DNA of 64,000 bases from DATKWD01 sp035529695. Its GTDB lineage: Bacteria; Actinomycetota; Acidimicrobiia; Acidimicrobiales; Salinilacustritrichaceae. Of this stretch, positions 32,569 through 42,403 are shown in pieces; position 1 is the first letter of the stretch, and every line of letters begins with the position of its first letter. Location of the stretch: assembly GCA_035529695.1 (NCBI GenBank), contig DATKWD010000015.1:29118-93117 (forward strand), written 5' to 3'. The notes beneath the pieces were generated by a model. That model did not search any database and had not been told where the DNA came from. It saw nothing but the letters and a program-made list of their open reading frames with translations. The translations under genes were made by a program, and so were the position numbers.

Positions 32569-35500
32569 TCACCGAAGCTGGGTGACCTCGCGAAGCCCCA
32601 CGGACAAGGTGGCGAGGTCGCCCGAACCGGCCGCCCGTATGTCTCCGAGGATCTGTCCGAGGCGATCGACTGCCTGCTCGTGCGCGCTCAGCCAGGTCGC
32701 CACCCGTTGATCGGCACCGAGATCCGGCGCGGTGCTGCCGAGCACCAAGCCAGTCAGACGCCGAAGCTGCACGAGGAGGTCTTCCCGCAACGACAAGCGG
32801 GCCAGCGTCTGCCACCGGGTACCGCGCGGCAGGGCCGCGACCTGCTCGAACAGCCACACCATCCCGAGCCGATCCTCGAGCTCGAAGCGCACTGCGGCGA
32901 CAGCTTCGACCTCCTCGAACGACTCCACGGCGAGGTCGACGCAGTCGAGCCCTCCGAAGAGCTCGTCGAGGCCCGCCGACCGGCGAGCGATCGCGCCGGG
33001 CACGCCCGCCCGCTCGAGGTCGGTTCGCACCGAGTCGAACGAGGTCCGCTCGGCGCCGACCAGGATCGACGGCAGTGTCTCGATCAGGGTTGCGACACCC
33101 GAGGCGTAGCGGCCGACCAGGTCGCCGATCGGCTCGTCGCGTCGGGTCCGCAGCAGCCAACGCGACCCTCGCTCGGCGAGCTTGCGGGCCTCGAGCAGCA
33201 TCTGCGTCTGCACCGCGGCGGGCACCTCGTGGTCGAGGTCGGCCACCTGGGCGCGGAATCGGGAGAGATCGAAGACTGCGGTTGCCGCGACCATCGTGCG
33301 CGCGGCATCGGCGAGGTCGGCGCCGGTCTCGTCGCGCAGGCGATACAGCGACGTGATGCCCTGCTCGTCGACGACGGCGTTGGCCAACGTCGTCGCGATG
33401 ATCTCGCGGCGGAGCCGATGACGACGGATCTCGGTGAGGTGACGTTCGCGCAATGCCGGAGGGAAGTAGTCCACCAGCAGCCGCTCACACCACGGGTCGT
33501 CAGGGAGTGTTCCCAGGAGCAGCTCGTCGGCGAGCAGGTTCTTCGTGTAGGCGAGCAGGACGGCGAACTCGGGCGCCGCGAGCCCGTGCCCGGCAGCCTT
33601 TCGTTCGGCGAGTTCGTCGTCGGACGGCACGAACTCGACGGCCCTATCGAGCAGCCCGTCGCTCTCGAGCGAGTGGATGTACCGCTGATGCACGTCGATC
33701 AGCGACGGTCCCTGCACCTCGGCGTTCACCAGTGCCTGGTTCTGTCGGATGTTGTCGGCGAGCACCAGCTCGGCAACGTCGTCGGTCATCGACGCCAACA
33801 GCTCGCTCCGCTGTTTGACCGTGAGGTCGCCATTCGCCACGGCCGCATCGACGACGATCTTGATGTTGACCTCGTGATCCGAGCAGTCGACGCCGGCGGC
33901 GTTGTCGATCGCGTCGGTGTTGACCCGGCCACCCGCGCGGGCGAACTCGATTCGGGCGCGTTGGGTCAACCCCAGGTTGCCTCCCTCGCCGATCACCCTG
34001 CACCTGAGCTCGTCGGCATCGACCCGGACCGCATCGTTGGTCTTGTCGCCGGCCTCGGCGTGGGCCTCGGTCGACGCCTTCACGTAGGTCCCGATGCCGC
34101 CGTTCCACAGCAGATCGACCGGAGCTCGCAGCAACGCGCGGATCGTCTCGTTCGGCGTGAGCGAGTCGACCTCGACACCGAGCAGGCGTCGCACCTCGTC
34201 GGTGAGCGGGATCGACTTCGCCGTCCGCCGGAAGATCCCTCCGCCCGCCGACAGCGCGTCGCGGTCGTAGTCGTCCCAGCTCGAACGCGTCAGGGTGAAC
34301 AACCGGCGACGTTCGGCGAATGACGCCGCAGGGTCGGGCTCGGGGTCGAGGAAGATGTGCTGGTGGTTGAACGCAGCGACGACCTCGAGGTGCTCGGACA
34401 GGAGCATGCCGTTGCCGAACACGTCGCCTGCCATGTCGCCGATGCCGACCACCGTGATCGGCTCGTGCTGCACGTCGACGTGCAGCTCACGGAAGTGCCG
34501 CTTGACCGACTCCCACGCCCCACGAGCCGTGATGCCCATCGCCTTGTGGTCGTATCCGGCCGAACCCCCGGAGGCGAACGCGTCACCCAGCCAGTACCCG
34601 TAGCCTGCGGCCACCTCGTTGGCGATGTCGGAGAACGTGGCCGTGCCCTTGTCGGCCGCGACCACGAGGTAGAAGTCGTCACCGTCGTGCCGCACCACAC
34701 CGGCCGGAGGAACCACCTCGTCACCGGCCAGGTTGTCGGTCAGATCGAGCAGACCCGACACGAAGGTCCGATAGCACTCCACGACCTCTGCCCTGAGCGC
34801 CGCCGGGTCAGCTGGTGGTTGCTTGACGATGAACCCGCCCTTGGCGCCCGAGGGAACGATGACGGCGTTCTTGACCATCTGCGCCTTCATCAGCCCGAGC
34901 ACCTCGGTCCGGTAGTCCTCGCGCCGATCGGACCACCGAAGCCCGCCGCGGGCGACCGGCGCACCTCGCAGGTGCACCCCTTCGACGCGAGGTGAGTACA
35001 CGAACACCTCTCGGTGAGGTCGAGGCAGCGGAAGTTCGGGGATCACCTGCGGATCGAACTTGAACGAGAAGTAGGCCTTCGGCCCGCCGTCAACCGCCGG
35101 CTGGAACGTGTTGGTGCGCAACGTGGCGCGGACCAGGTGAAGGAGCGAGCGCAGGACTCGGTCTTCGTCGAGGCTCGCGACGCCGTCGAGCAGAGCCACG
35201 AGCCACCCATCCAGCTCGGCAACCGAGTCGTGATCGACCGGCGCGGTGAAACGGGCACGAAACAGCTCGACGAGGCTTCTCGCAATGACCGGATGTGCGG
35301 TCACGCACGCCTCGACGTAACGAGTCGAGAACGGCGTGCCGGCCTGACGCAGGTAGCGGGTGTAGGCGCGAACGATCGCGACCTCGCGCGATGTGAGACC
35401 CGCGCCCAACACGAGGCGGTTCAACCGGTCGCTTCCGACCTCCCGGGCCCACACCCCATGCAGGAGTTCGACCACGCGAACTGCGTCGCGCTCGATGTCG

Positions 35501-37296
35501 ATCTCGACGTCGGAGCCGACCCGGAGGCTCATGTCATAGACATGCATGCGCGCCACGTCGCCATCACCGTTGGGCCGAACGGCGAACGGTCGCTGCACGA
35601 CGACCTTGGCCCCCAGGTCCTCGAGGATCGGCACCAGATCGGACACGAGCACCTCCGGGCCCGAGCGGTAGACCCTGAGGCGGAGATCCGTGGGGGGCGC
35701 GCCCGGCTCGCGGCGGAGCTGAAAGTCGATGTCGTCGACTCCCAGGGCCTCGAGCCGGTCGATGTCAGCCACGGCGATCCTGACCGTGTTCTCGTTTCGG
35801 TACCCGGGACCGAATGCTGTTCCGTATCGGTCGGCAAGCACCATGCCCCGATCCTCGCCATGGTCCTCGACCAAGGCGTCTTGAAGGTCGTCGGTCCACC
35901 CACGGACAGCCGACGCGACTCGGTGTTCGACCTCCTCGGGATCCACGGCGTCCTCACCCACACCGCCGTGGATGACGTAGTAGAGGCGGGCGAGGGTCGA
36001 GTTCGACACCAGGGTCTCGTAGACGACGTCACCGCTGTCGAGTGTCTTGGTCAGAATGTCCTGCACGGCGAGGCGGGCCTGCGTGTCGTACCGGTCGCGG
36101 GGCAGATAGACGAGCGCGGTCCAGAACCGCTCGTACCGGTCACGGCGAAGGAAGACTCGAGTGAGGATCCGCTCCTGGATCTCGTGGATGGCGACCGCCG
36201 TCGCGCACAGGACTTCGGCGGGAACCTGTATCAGCTCGTCACGAGGGTAGGTGTCGAGGATGGCAGCGAGATCTTTCGCCGAGTGCGAGTCCGGCGGAAA
36301 GTCGGCCAGCGCCCGGACGTGCTCGACCTTCTGGCGCAGTAGTGGGATCGCACTCGGTGACGTCGCGTACATGCTCGACGTGTAGAGGCCGAGGTAGCGC
36401 CGTTCACCGGTCACTCGGCCGTGATCGTCGACGAGCCGGACGCCCACGTAGTCCAGTCGAGCCGATCGGTGAACCGTCGACATCGCATTCGCCTTCGTGA
36501 GCACCAGCGGGGTCGGCTCGGCCGCCAGTCGCCGGGCCGCCGGCGACAGGCGCGTGGCCGACGCGCCGACCTCCTCACGAAGGATGCCAAGACCCGATCC
36601 CTCGACGCGACGAATCGACAACGCTTCACCCTCGCCTTCGAGTTCGTACGTTCGAGCGCCGAGGAAGGTGAAATGACCTTCGGCAAGCCATCGCAAGAAG
36701 GCCACCGCCTCTGCGTGGTCGTCGGGATCGACCTGGGCCATCGGCCGCCGCTCGAGCCGCTCGATCGTCACGATCATGTCGTCGACCATGGCGGGCCAAT
36801 CGCCGACGGCGCGTCCGACGTCGCCGAGCGCACGTTCGATCTCCGCCTCCAGCTCATCAGCGATCCGTTGCGCGTTGCGGTCGACCTCGATGTGGACCAT
36901 CGACACGTCGTCGATGATCGGGTGACGAAGCACGTGGATCCCGATGCGCCGCTGCGTGATCGCCATTCGGATGGAATCGACGACGAACGGCATGTCGTCG
37001 GTCACCACCTGAACCACGGTGTGCTTCGACGACCAGCCCTGCACCTCGAACCGAGGTGCGAAGACACGCACTGCGGGATGCCCGGGTCTCCGGCCTGTTG
37101 CCATCTCGCGGTGAGCGACTGCTGCGCCGTAGAGGTCGGCCGGATCGGCAGCGGTCAGGTCGTCGGTCGACGAACTGGCGTAGTAGCGCTCGAGAAACGC
37201 CGCCGCGGCTCGGCCCTCGTCACCCGGCTGGCGCGACGCAGCGAGCTGGCGCAGCGCGCTGAGCGCGTCGGTCCTGGCCTCAGGGCTGCGTGCCAC
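32569..37296 (-). CDS. gdh: NAD-specific glutamate dehydrogenase, large (GDH-180) type
   Basis: A 1575-residue enzyme that oxidatively deaminates glutamate to 2-oxoglutarate with NAD. It matches the very large bacterial GDH class (about 1600 residues). An N-terminal regulatory part has ACT-like segments (VVQVVTDDMPFVVDSIRMAI). The central dehydrogenase core has APVARGGLRWSDRREDYRTEVLGLM, the catalytic Lys region VPSGAKGGFIVK, and GIGDMAGDVFGNGMLLS for NAD binding. A long C-terminal helical part follows. The GTG start at 37296 is preceded by GAGGGGAAG. In mycobacteria this enzyme class is controlled by GarA, but no garA gene lies here. The gene is monocistronic, and its stop is 10 nt from the DUF1003 remnant. 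Confidence 0.95.
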   Translation of the reverse strand: MARSPEARTDALSALRQLAASRQPGDEGRAAAAFLERYYASSSTDDLTAADPADLYGAAVAHREMATGRRPGHPAVRVFAPRFEVQGWSSKHTVVQVVTDDMPFVVDSIRMAITQRRIGIHVLRHPIIDDVSMVHIEVDRNAQRIADELEAEIERALGDVGRAVGDWPAMVDDMIVTIERLERRPMAQVDPDDHAEAVAFLRWLAEGHFTFLGARTYELEGEGEALSIRRVEGSGLGILREEVGASATRLSPAARRLAAEPTPLVLTKANAMSTVHRSARLDYVGVRLVDDHGRVTGERRYLGLYTSSMYATSPSAIPLLRQKVEHVRALADFPPDSHSAKDLAAILDTYPRDELIQVPAEVLCATAVAIHEIQERILTRVFLRRDRYERFWTALVYLPRDRYDTQARLAVQDILTKTLDSGDVVYETLVSNSTLARLYYVIHGGVGEDAVDPEEVEHRVASAVRGWTDDLQDALVEDHGEDRGMVLADRYGTAFGPGYRNENTVRIAVADIDRLEALGVDDIDFQLRREPGAPPTDLRLRVYRSGPEVLVSDLVPILEDLGAKVVVQRPFAVRPNGDGDVARMHVYDMSLRVGSDVEIDIERDAVRVVELLHGVWAREVGSDRLNRLVLGAGLTSREVAIVRAYTRYLRQAGTPFSTRYVEACVTAHPVIARSLVELFRARFTAPVDHDSVAELDGWLVALLDGVASLDEDRVLRSLLHLVRATLRTNTFQPAVDGGPKAYFSFKFDPQVIPELPLPRPHREVFVYSPRVEGVHLRGAPVARGGLRWSDRREDYRTEVLGLMKAQMVKNAVIVPSGAKGGFIVKQPPADPAALRAEVVECYRTFVSGLLDLTDNLAGDEVVPPAGVVRHDGDDFYLVVAADKGTATFSDIANEVAAGYGYWLGDAFASGGSAGYDHKAMGITARGAWESVKRHFRELHVDVQHEPITVVGIGDMAGDVFGNGMLLSEHLEVVAAFNHQHIFLDPEPDPAASFAERRRLFTLTRSSWDDYDRDALSAGGGIFRRTAKSIPLTDEVRRLLGVEVDSLTPNETIRALLRAPVDLLWNGGIGTYVKASTEAHAEAGDKTNDAVRVDADELRCRVIGEGGNLGLTQRARIEFARAGGRVNTDAIDNAAGVDCSDHEVNIKIVVDAAVANGDLTVKQRSELLASMTDDVAELVLADNIRQNQALVNAEVQGPSLIDVHQRYIHSLESDGLLDRAVEFVPSDDELAERKAAGHGLAAPEFAVLLAYTKNLLADELLLGTLPDDPWCERLLVDYFPPALRERHLTEIRRHRLRREIIATTLANAVVDEQGITSLYRLRDETGADLADAARTMVAATAVFDLSRFRAQVADLDHEVPAAVQTQMLLEARKLAERGSRWLLRTRRDEPIGDLVGRYASGVATLIETLPSILVGAERTSFDSVRTDLERAGVPGAIARRSAGLDELFGGLDCVDLAVESFEEVEAVAAVRFELEDRLGMVWLFEQVAALPRGTRWQTLARLSLREDLLVQLRRLTGLVLGSTAPDLGADQRVATWLSAHEQAVDRLGQILGDIRAAGSGDLATLSVGLREVTQLR

Positions 37297-37377
37297 GTGC
37301 GCTTCCCCTCTCGCGCTCGACGGTGAGTTGCGAACCTACGGCAGCGAGACAGCGCTGTCGCCCTGTGCGGGTCAGAC

Positions 37378-38355
37378 TCAACTGTCGGCGTCGGCACCTG
37401 CGGTCGAGCCGATGACCTGCTCTCTGAAGTCGCGGACGTTGTAGGCCGTGAGCTCGAGGTCGGTCGCTGCGCTGACCGTCGCCGAGCGGGGGAAGCCGAG
37501 CAGCGGGCCGAGCTCGCCGAAGTACTCGCCGACGCCGAGGGTCGCGAGGTGCTCCTGCGAACCGTCCGAGCGCCGTCGGGTGACCTCGACCTCGCCGGCG
37601 TCGATCACGTAGACGAGCACGCCTCGGGTGCCCTGCTCGAACACGACGTCGCCGGCCGAGTACTCGACGGGACGCGGTGGATCGTCGTCCTCACGGAACT
37701 CCGGCACCAGGTGGATGACCCGATCAGCGATCGGCACGAGCCGGTCGTCGTGGCTCGAGACGATGATCAGCCGTCCGTCGGCCCGCAGCTCGCGGAGCAG
37801 TGCGATGATGCCCTCGGCCTGGATGTAGTCGAGGTTGGCGGTCGGCTCGTCGGCCAACAGCACAGGCGGATCGGCGGCCAGGCCTCGAGCGACTGCCACC
37901 CGCTGCATCTGTCCGCCCGACAACTTGCCCGCCTTGTTGTGCTTGCGATCCGACAGGCCGACGCGATCGAGGAGGTCGTCGGCTCGCTGCAATGCCGCCT
38001 TGCGCGAGAGCCCGGCCATGATCAGCGGAATCGCCACGTTCTCGCGAGCGTTCAACGACGGCACCAGGTTGAACGCCTGGAAGACGAACCCGACGTCGCG
38101 CCGTCGATAGTCGGCCAACGCGGTGCCGGTGAGCGAGTGGACCGCGATGTCGCCGAGCTGGATCGTGCCCTCGGTCGGGCTGAGGATGCCCCCGAGCGCC
38201 GACAACAGCGAGGTCTTGCCACAGCCCGAGGGACCCAGCAACACCACGAGTTCGCCCGCCTGCCCGTCGAGATCGAAGCCATCGATCGGACGCACGGAAT
38301 AGCCGCTGCTCGAGTACTCGATGACGAGGTCGCGGACTTCGAGGAGCGCCGTCAT
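37378..38355 (-). CDS. ABC transporter ATPase with C-terminal cNMP-binding domain
   Basis: A 325-residue fusion. Residues 1-220 are a LolD/MacB-type ATPase: Walker A GPSGCGKT at 41-48, Q-loop FQAFNLVPS, signature KLSGGQMQR at 144-152, Walker B PVLLADEPTANLD at 164-176 and the H-loop at 201. Residues about 228-315 are a cyclic-nucleotide-binding domain: YSAGDVVFEQGTRG and a phosphate-binding cassette FGELGPLLGFPRSATVSA, with the key Glu and Arg. Such a fusion on an export ATPase is uncommon. The ATG overlaps the end of the FtsX-type permease gene by 4 nt, so the two are the ATPase and permease of one transporter. I infer cAMP or cGMP gating of it. Confidence 0.9.
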   Translation of the reverse strand: MTALLEVRDLVIEYSSSGYSVRPIDGFDLDGQAGELVVLLGPSGCGKTSLLSALGGILSPTEGTIQLGDIAVHSLTGTALADYRRRDVGFVFQAFNLVPSLNARENVAIPLIMAGLSRKAALQRADDLLDRVGLSDRKHNKAGKLSGGQMQRVAVARGLAADPPVLLADEPTANLDYIQAEGIIALLRELRADGRLIIVSSHDDRLVPIADRVIHLVPEFREDDDPPRPVEYSAGDVVFEQGTRGVLVYVIDAGEVEVTRRRSDGSQEHLATLGVGEYFGELGPLLGFPRSATVSAATDLELTAYNVRDFREQVIGSTAGADADS

Positions 38356-39464
38356 GCGCCCGGACCCGAGAACGCCAGCGCGGGATCGACCCCGACCGCC
38401 TTGCGGAGGCCGAACACCCCCGCCAGGAGCGAGACGACGACGGCGATGGCCGGGACATCGAGGAAGGCACGGGTGGGCACGGAGACCTCCAGCGGGAAGA
38501 CGGGGACCATGAAGACCTGGAGAAGCGATGCCAGGGCAGCCGCGAGGAGCGCCACGAGCACCCCCTGGAGCGCGATCGACATGCCGAGCTGACGGTTCGA
38601 ACCGCCGATCGCCTTCAGCACGGCAACGTCGCGACGTCGTTCGAGAGCCGAGAGGTACGTCATCGTGCCGATGATGAGGGCGGCGACGAACCACAGCAGG
38701 ACCCGGATCAAGTTCACCGAGGAGATCGAGCGTTCGAGCGGGCGGGTGGCGTCCTCGGCGACCTCGGCGTTCTCGAGCAGGACGAATCCGTCGGGAACGC
38801 TGGAAGGCTCGCCCGACACCAAGACCGCGGTCGCAAGGTCCTGACCGCGGTAGACGAGATCCTGAGCGTCGCCGATACCGATGAAGAGCATCGGCATGCC
38901 GGCGAACATGGTGCGCTGGTCGATGAGCCCCACGACCGAGTAGGAGGTGGCTCCCACGAACGCCGTGTCCCCGACGTCGAGTCCGGATGACTCGTCGACG
39001 ACCGCCTCACCGGCGGCACTCACGAGACTCCCATCGGTGACGTCCATCGCGCCGAGCGACGACGGCTCCATTCCGGCGACCACGATGTCCCGTTGCTCTG
39101 AGCCCTTGGTGAGGCTGTGACGAGCGATCACGACCGGGGCCGCCTCGGCGCCGGTCACCTGTGCGGCCACGTCGACCGGCATGGTCGCCCCCGACGTGAA
39201 CGCTCCGGACGCACCGTCGGGAAGCATCCATGCATCGGCCGCGAATCCCGAGACGGTCCGCCGCGGCTCGCGTTTGAACTGCTCGGTGAGACCGGTCATG
39301 AGGAAGAGGAGGGCAAGGACCACCGCGATGCCCACCACGGTCGCCCCGAACCGGGTGATGCGGAACTGGAGGTCACGCAGAGTCAACAGCACCACCCCGC
39401 CGCCCCGACCGGTTCGGTCATCGGCCAGCACCTGCCCGCGATGTTGCTCGGTCGACTGGTTCAT
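38352..39464 (-). CDS. FtsX/MacB-type ABC permease
   Basis: A 370-residue permease with an N-terminal membrane helix (FGATVVGIAVVLALLFLMTG), a large extracytoplasmic domain (about 60-240, beta-rich, with VVARHSLTKGSEQRDIVVAGM) and three C-terminal helices (LLWFVAALIIGTMTYL, LVALLAAALASLLQVF, VPAIAVVVSLLAGVFGL). The conserved RRRDVAVLKAIGGSNRQLG loop is the FtsX signature. MacB/LolCE-type permeases move lipids, lipoproteins or peptides without a canonical channel. The ATG at 39464 overlaps the patatin gene's stop by 4 nt, and its own stop overlaps the ATPase gene. It is the middle gene of the three-gene cNMP operon. Confidence 0.9.
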   Translation of the reverse strand: MNQSTEQHRGQVLADDRTGRGGGVVLLTLRDLQFRITRFGATVVGIAVVLALLFLMTGLTEQFKREPRRTVSGFAADAWMLPDGASGAFTSGATMPVDVAAQVTGAEAAPVVIARHSLTKGSEQRDIVVAGMEPSSLGAMDVTDGSLVSAAGEAVVDESSGLDVGDTAFVGATSYSVVGLIDQRTMFAGMPMLFIGIGDAQDLVYRGQDLATAVLVSGEPSSVPDGFVLLENAEVAEDATRPLERSISSVNLIRVLLWFVAALIIGTMTYLSALERRRDVAVLKAIGGSNRQLGMSIALQGVLVALLAAALASLLQVFMVPVFPLEVSVPTRAFLDVPAIAVVVSLLAGVFGLRKAVGVDPALAFSGPGA

Positions 39465-41752
39465 GTGTTGTCCGCCTCTGGTCGGGCCTGGGTCTTCGCC
39501 CACGCGGCGAGCGTGGCACGTGTCGAGTCTGCTGCATCGGCAGCCATCTGTGCTCCGCCCGAGAAGTCGAGCATCTCGCCGCCCTCGACATCGACGTCGA
39601 GGTAGAGATCGGCCAGACCTTCGCGGACGACCCGTTCTCGGGCACCGACCGAGCCGACGAGGCTGCAGCGCACCATGGTCGAGACGAGCGACGGTGGCCC
39701 CCCGCCATGCCTTCGCGCCCGCGTCGACGCGATGCCGGACACGGACAGGCCGTAGTCCTCGTTGGCAACCGGGCCGTCGACTGGAGACACATCGATGGCA
39801 ACGATCGAGCCACTCGGATTTCGACGTCGCATCTCCTCGACCGGAACGTTGTCGAGCACGCCTCCGTCGACGAACAGCTCGCCGTCGATCGGTACCGGCG
39901 GCAGGACGCCGGGAATCGAGATGCTGGCCCGAATCGCGGTCACCAGGTCGCCTGCGTCGTGATAGCGAATCGAGGCGCGGGTGATGTTGGTCGACACGCA
40001 GTAGTAGGGGATCCACAGGTCGGTGATGTCGACGTCGCCGATGATTTCCCGAAGCAGGGCAGTGATCTTGCCGCCCTTGAGCAGCGACGTCGTCGGGAGC
40101 GTGTAGTCCATGAACCCGGTGAACGCATCGATGGCCGTCGACACCGTGTGCTCGTTCGACCACCCGAAGCCACGGCCGATCGCCATGATGCTGCCGATGC
40201 TCGTCCCCGCGATCATGTCGATCGGCACGCCCAACTCGTCGAGCACGTCGAATACGCCGAGATGGGCGAAGCCACGGGCACCTCCCCCGCCCAGAACCAC
40301 CGACGTCGCACGGCCTGCGAGCAGGCGGGCCAGTCGCGCCATGTGTGCCTCGTCGCCGCGCCGGACGTGATGATGGGTCGCGACGTCACGGTCACGCAGC
40401 CACCTGGGCGTTCCGCGAGGAAGCTCGGTGCCCTCCGGGTGGAGCAGCACGAGACTGACGCTCGGATGTTTCTGTGACTCGAGCAGCCGCCACAGCTCGC
40501 GTTCGCGCGCTGCCACGCTCGGCTGTTTCGTCGCATCGGCGACGAGCACCACCGTGTCGGTCCAGCGCAGCGCACGCTTGCTCCACGGTGTCCACGTCTC
40601 GTCGATCAGGTAGACGAGCTCGTCGGGCCGGGCCTCGAGTTGTTCGAGCGTGTAGTCGAGTCGCAGCGCCCCGACGTCGTCTCCCATCTGGGCCGCATCA
40701 TGCTGGCCCAGCAAGGCGTCGATGTCGGCCGCCGACACCGAACGAGCCGTCGGTCCGAGCTGGGCCACGAACTGCGCTGCGAAGTCGTCGATGTCGACCC
40801 CCTCGGTCGCCGCGACCACCACGAACGAGCGTCCCCGAGCGGCAGCGTTCGAGGACTCCACCCGTTGTCGACCCATGGCCATCTTGGCCACCGCCAACCC
40901 GACCCGCGGGTACTGGTCGAGCAGAAGTTCGTATGCCTCGCGGGAGAACCTGATGAGCTGAGTGTCGCGAACCGCGTAGACGGTGGCGCTCCTCGGCTCC
41001 CCGTCGATCAACGACAGCTCGCCGACGATGTCACCTCTCCCGAGCTGGCCGATCAGCACCTCTTCACCCGCAGCATCCTGCTTGAACACGCTGAGACGTC
41101 CGGTCGCGACGAGATAGGCCGCGTCACCATCGTCACCCTCGTCGAACAGCAGCTGGCCGGCCGGCAACGAGACCCATTCGGTCAACGCATCGATCAGGCT
41201 GATCACTTCGTGGTCGATGATGCCGAAGAGATGGTTGAAGTGCTCGACCAGTTGCGATTCGCGAAGACGAAGCGTGGCACGAGTCGCGAGCGCCTCGGCC
41301 TGCTCGGGATTCTCGGCGAGCAGACGACGGAACCCGCCGGCAGCCAGGCTGACGACCGTGGCGGCCGACAGCGCTCGCACCGTGGCCGAGCGGGTGTCGC
41401 CGGCCATCAACCCGATCTCGCCGACGACAGCTCCGGGTCCGAGCACCGAGAGCTGCTGCTCGCCGTCCTCGCGATCGAACAACACCCCCAGTTCACCGGA
41501 CACGACGACGAAGGCGTGTTCGGCCGTGTCGCCCTGGGTCAACAGGTCGTCGCCTTCGGCGAGATCGAGACACTGCATGTCCTCGACGACGGCCAGGAAG
41601 CTCTCGGCAGCCAGACCCGGAAGCAGATCGCTGCCGGCGAGGAACTCCGCCATCTCCGATGTGGACATCTGAGCTGCGGACTGGACGCGCGGCGACTCGA
41701 TCCCCTCAGGACCCACGCTCCCCGCCGTATCCACGAACGAGTTGTAACACAC
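39461..41752 (-). CDS. Patatin-like phospholipase with two cNMP-binding domains (NTE-like)
   Basis: A 763-residue protein resembling neuropathy target esterase and mycobacterial Rv2565-type proteins. Two cyclic-nucleotide domains lie at about 45-155 (GAVVGEIGLMAGDTRSATVRA) and 170-290 (GDIVGELSLIDGEPRSATVYA), both with intact Glu and Arg of the phosphate cassette. A linker about 300-460 contains FVVVAATEGVDI. The patatin domain starts near residue 480: oxyanion loop GGGGARGF, nucleophile GTSIGS (about 516), and catalytic Asp in VDGGVLDNVP (about 627). It probably hydrolyses phospholipid or lysophospholipid acyl esters at the membrane. The true start is uncertain (GTG 41752, GTG 41734 or ATG 41668; none has a strong ribosome site). 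It is first in an operon with an ABC exporter. Confidence 0.92.
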   Translation of the reverse strand: MCYNSFVDTAGSVGPEGIESPRVQSAAQMSTSEMAEFLAGSDLLPGLAAESFLAVVEDMQCLDLAEGDDLLTQGDTAEHAFVVVSGELGVLFDREDGEQQLSVLGPGAVVGEIGLMAGDTRSATVRALSAATVVSLAAGGFRRLLAENPEQAEALATRATLRLRESQLVEHFNHLFGIIDHEVISLIDALTEWVSLPAGQLLFDEGDDGDAAYLVATGRLSVFKQDAAGEEVLIGQLGRGDIVGELSLIDGEPRSATVYAVRDTQLIRFSREAYELLLDQYPRVGLAVAKMAMGRQRVESSNAAARGRSFVVVAATEGVDIDDFAAQFVAQLGPTARSVSAADIDALLGQHDAAQMGDDVGALRLDYTLEQLEARPDELVYLIDETWTPWSKRALRWTDTVVLVADATKQPSVAARERELWRLLESQKHPSVSLVLLHPEGTELPRGTPRWLRDRDVATHHHVRRGDEAHMARLARLLAGRATSVVLGGGGARGFAHLGVFDVLDELGVPIDMIAGTSIGSIMAIGRGFGWSNEHTVSTAIDAFTGFMDYTLPTTSLLKGGKITALLREIIGDVDITDLWIPYYCVSTNITRASIRYHDAGDLVTAIRASISIPGVLPPVPIDGELFVDGGVLDNVPVEEMRRRNPSGSIVAIDVSPVDGPVANEDYGLSVSGIASTRARRHGGGPPSLVSTMVRCSLVGSVGARERVVREGLADLYLDVDVEGGEMLDFSGGAQMAADAADSTRATLAAWAKTQARPEADNT

Positions 41753-41827
41753 CGTTCACCCAGAGAGCTTCGAACCCCGGTTCGGGTACGGTCTGCCGCG
41801 TCCGACCACCATGCAGGAGAAGACGAC

Positions 41828-42382
41828 ATGAGCACCCAACCTCTCGAACACGCGGTCGCGGCGACGCGTCACGTCCTCTCCGGGGTGACCGCCGACCAGC
41901 TCGAGGACCCGACCCCGTGCTCGTCTTGGAGCGTGCGCGAGCTGATCAACCACATCGTCGGCGGACAGCGCTTCTTCGGCCTGGCGGTGCACGGCGAGCA
42001 GCCCTCCGGCGACGTCGACGATGCAGCCGGCGACTACGTGGCTACGTTCGACGAAGTGTCGGCCGTCACCGTGGCAGCCTTCGGTGCCGAGGGTGCGCTC
42101 GAGAAGCAGTACACGCTGCCGTTCGGCGAGATGCCCGGGTCCGCGTTCATGGGTCTGGTGACCACCGACACGTTCGTGCACGCCTGGGACCTGGCCAAGG
42201 CCACCGGCCAGTCGACCGACCTCGCACCCGACCTGGCCGCTTCGTTGCTCGAACAGTCGAGGGCCTCGATCTCCGATGCCTTCCGCGGACCCGAGGGTGC
42301 GCCGTTCGGTCCGGAAGTCGAGGCGACGGCCGAGGCGAGCAACGCCGACCGTCTCGCGGCGTTCCTCGGCCGCACCGTCTGA
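41828..42382 (+). CDS. DinB-like / TIGR03086-type metal-binding protein
   Basis: A 184-residue helical-bundle protein of the actinobacterial mycothiol-dependent maleylpyruvate isomerase-like superfamily. It shows LSGVTADQLEDPTPCSSWSVRELINHIVGGQRFF (His of the metal site in NHI) and TDTFVHAWDLAKATGQ, the usual C-terminal signature. Such proteins bind a divalent metal; many have unknown thiol-transfer or isomerase roles, often linked to mycothiol. The ATG at 41828 follows a short AGGAGAAGAC leader. It is divergent from the patatin operon and convergent with the P450 gene. Confidence 0.85.
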   Translation: MSTQPLEHAVAATRHVLSGVTADQLEDPTPCSSWSVRELINHIVGGQRFFGLAVHGEQPSGDVDDAAGDYVATFDEVSAVTVAAFGAEGALEKQYTLPFGEMPGSAFMGLVTTDTFVHAWDLAKATGQSTDLAPDLAASLLEQSRASISDAFRGPEGAPFGPEVEATAEASNADRLAAFLGRTV

Positions 42383-42403
42383 GGGCCGACGAACCCGGCC
42401 GAT

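Noticed and set aside
32680..34323. 547-codon plus-strand frame within the glutamate dehydrogenase gene
   Set aside because: Antisense shadow of a clearly homologous 1575-residue enzyme.
41744..41759. TAACACACCGTTCA near the patatin gene start as an operator copy
   Set aside because: The spacing between AAC and GTT differs by two bases and symmetry is lost.
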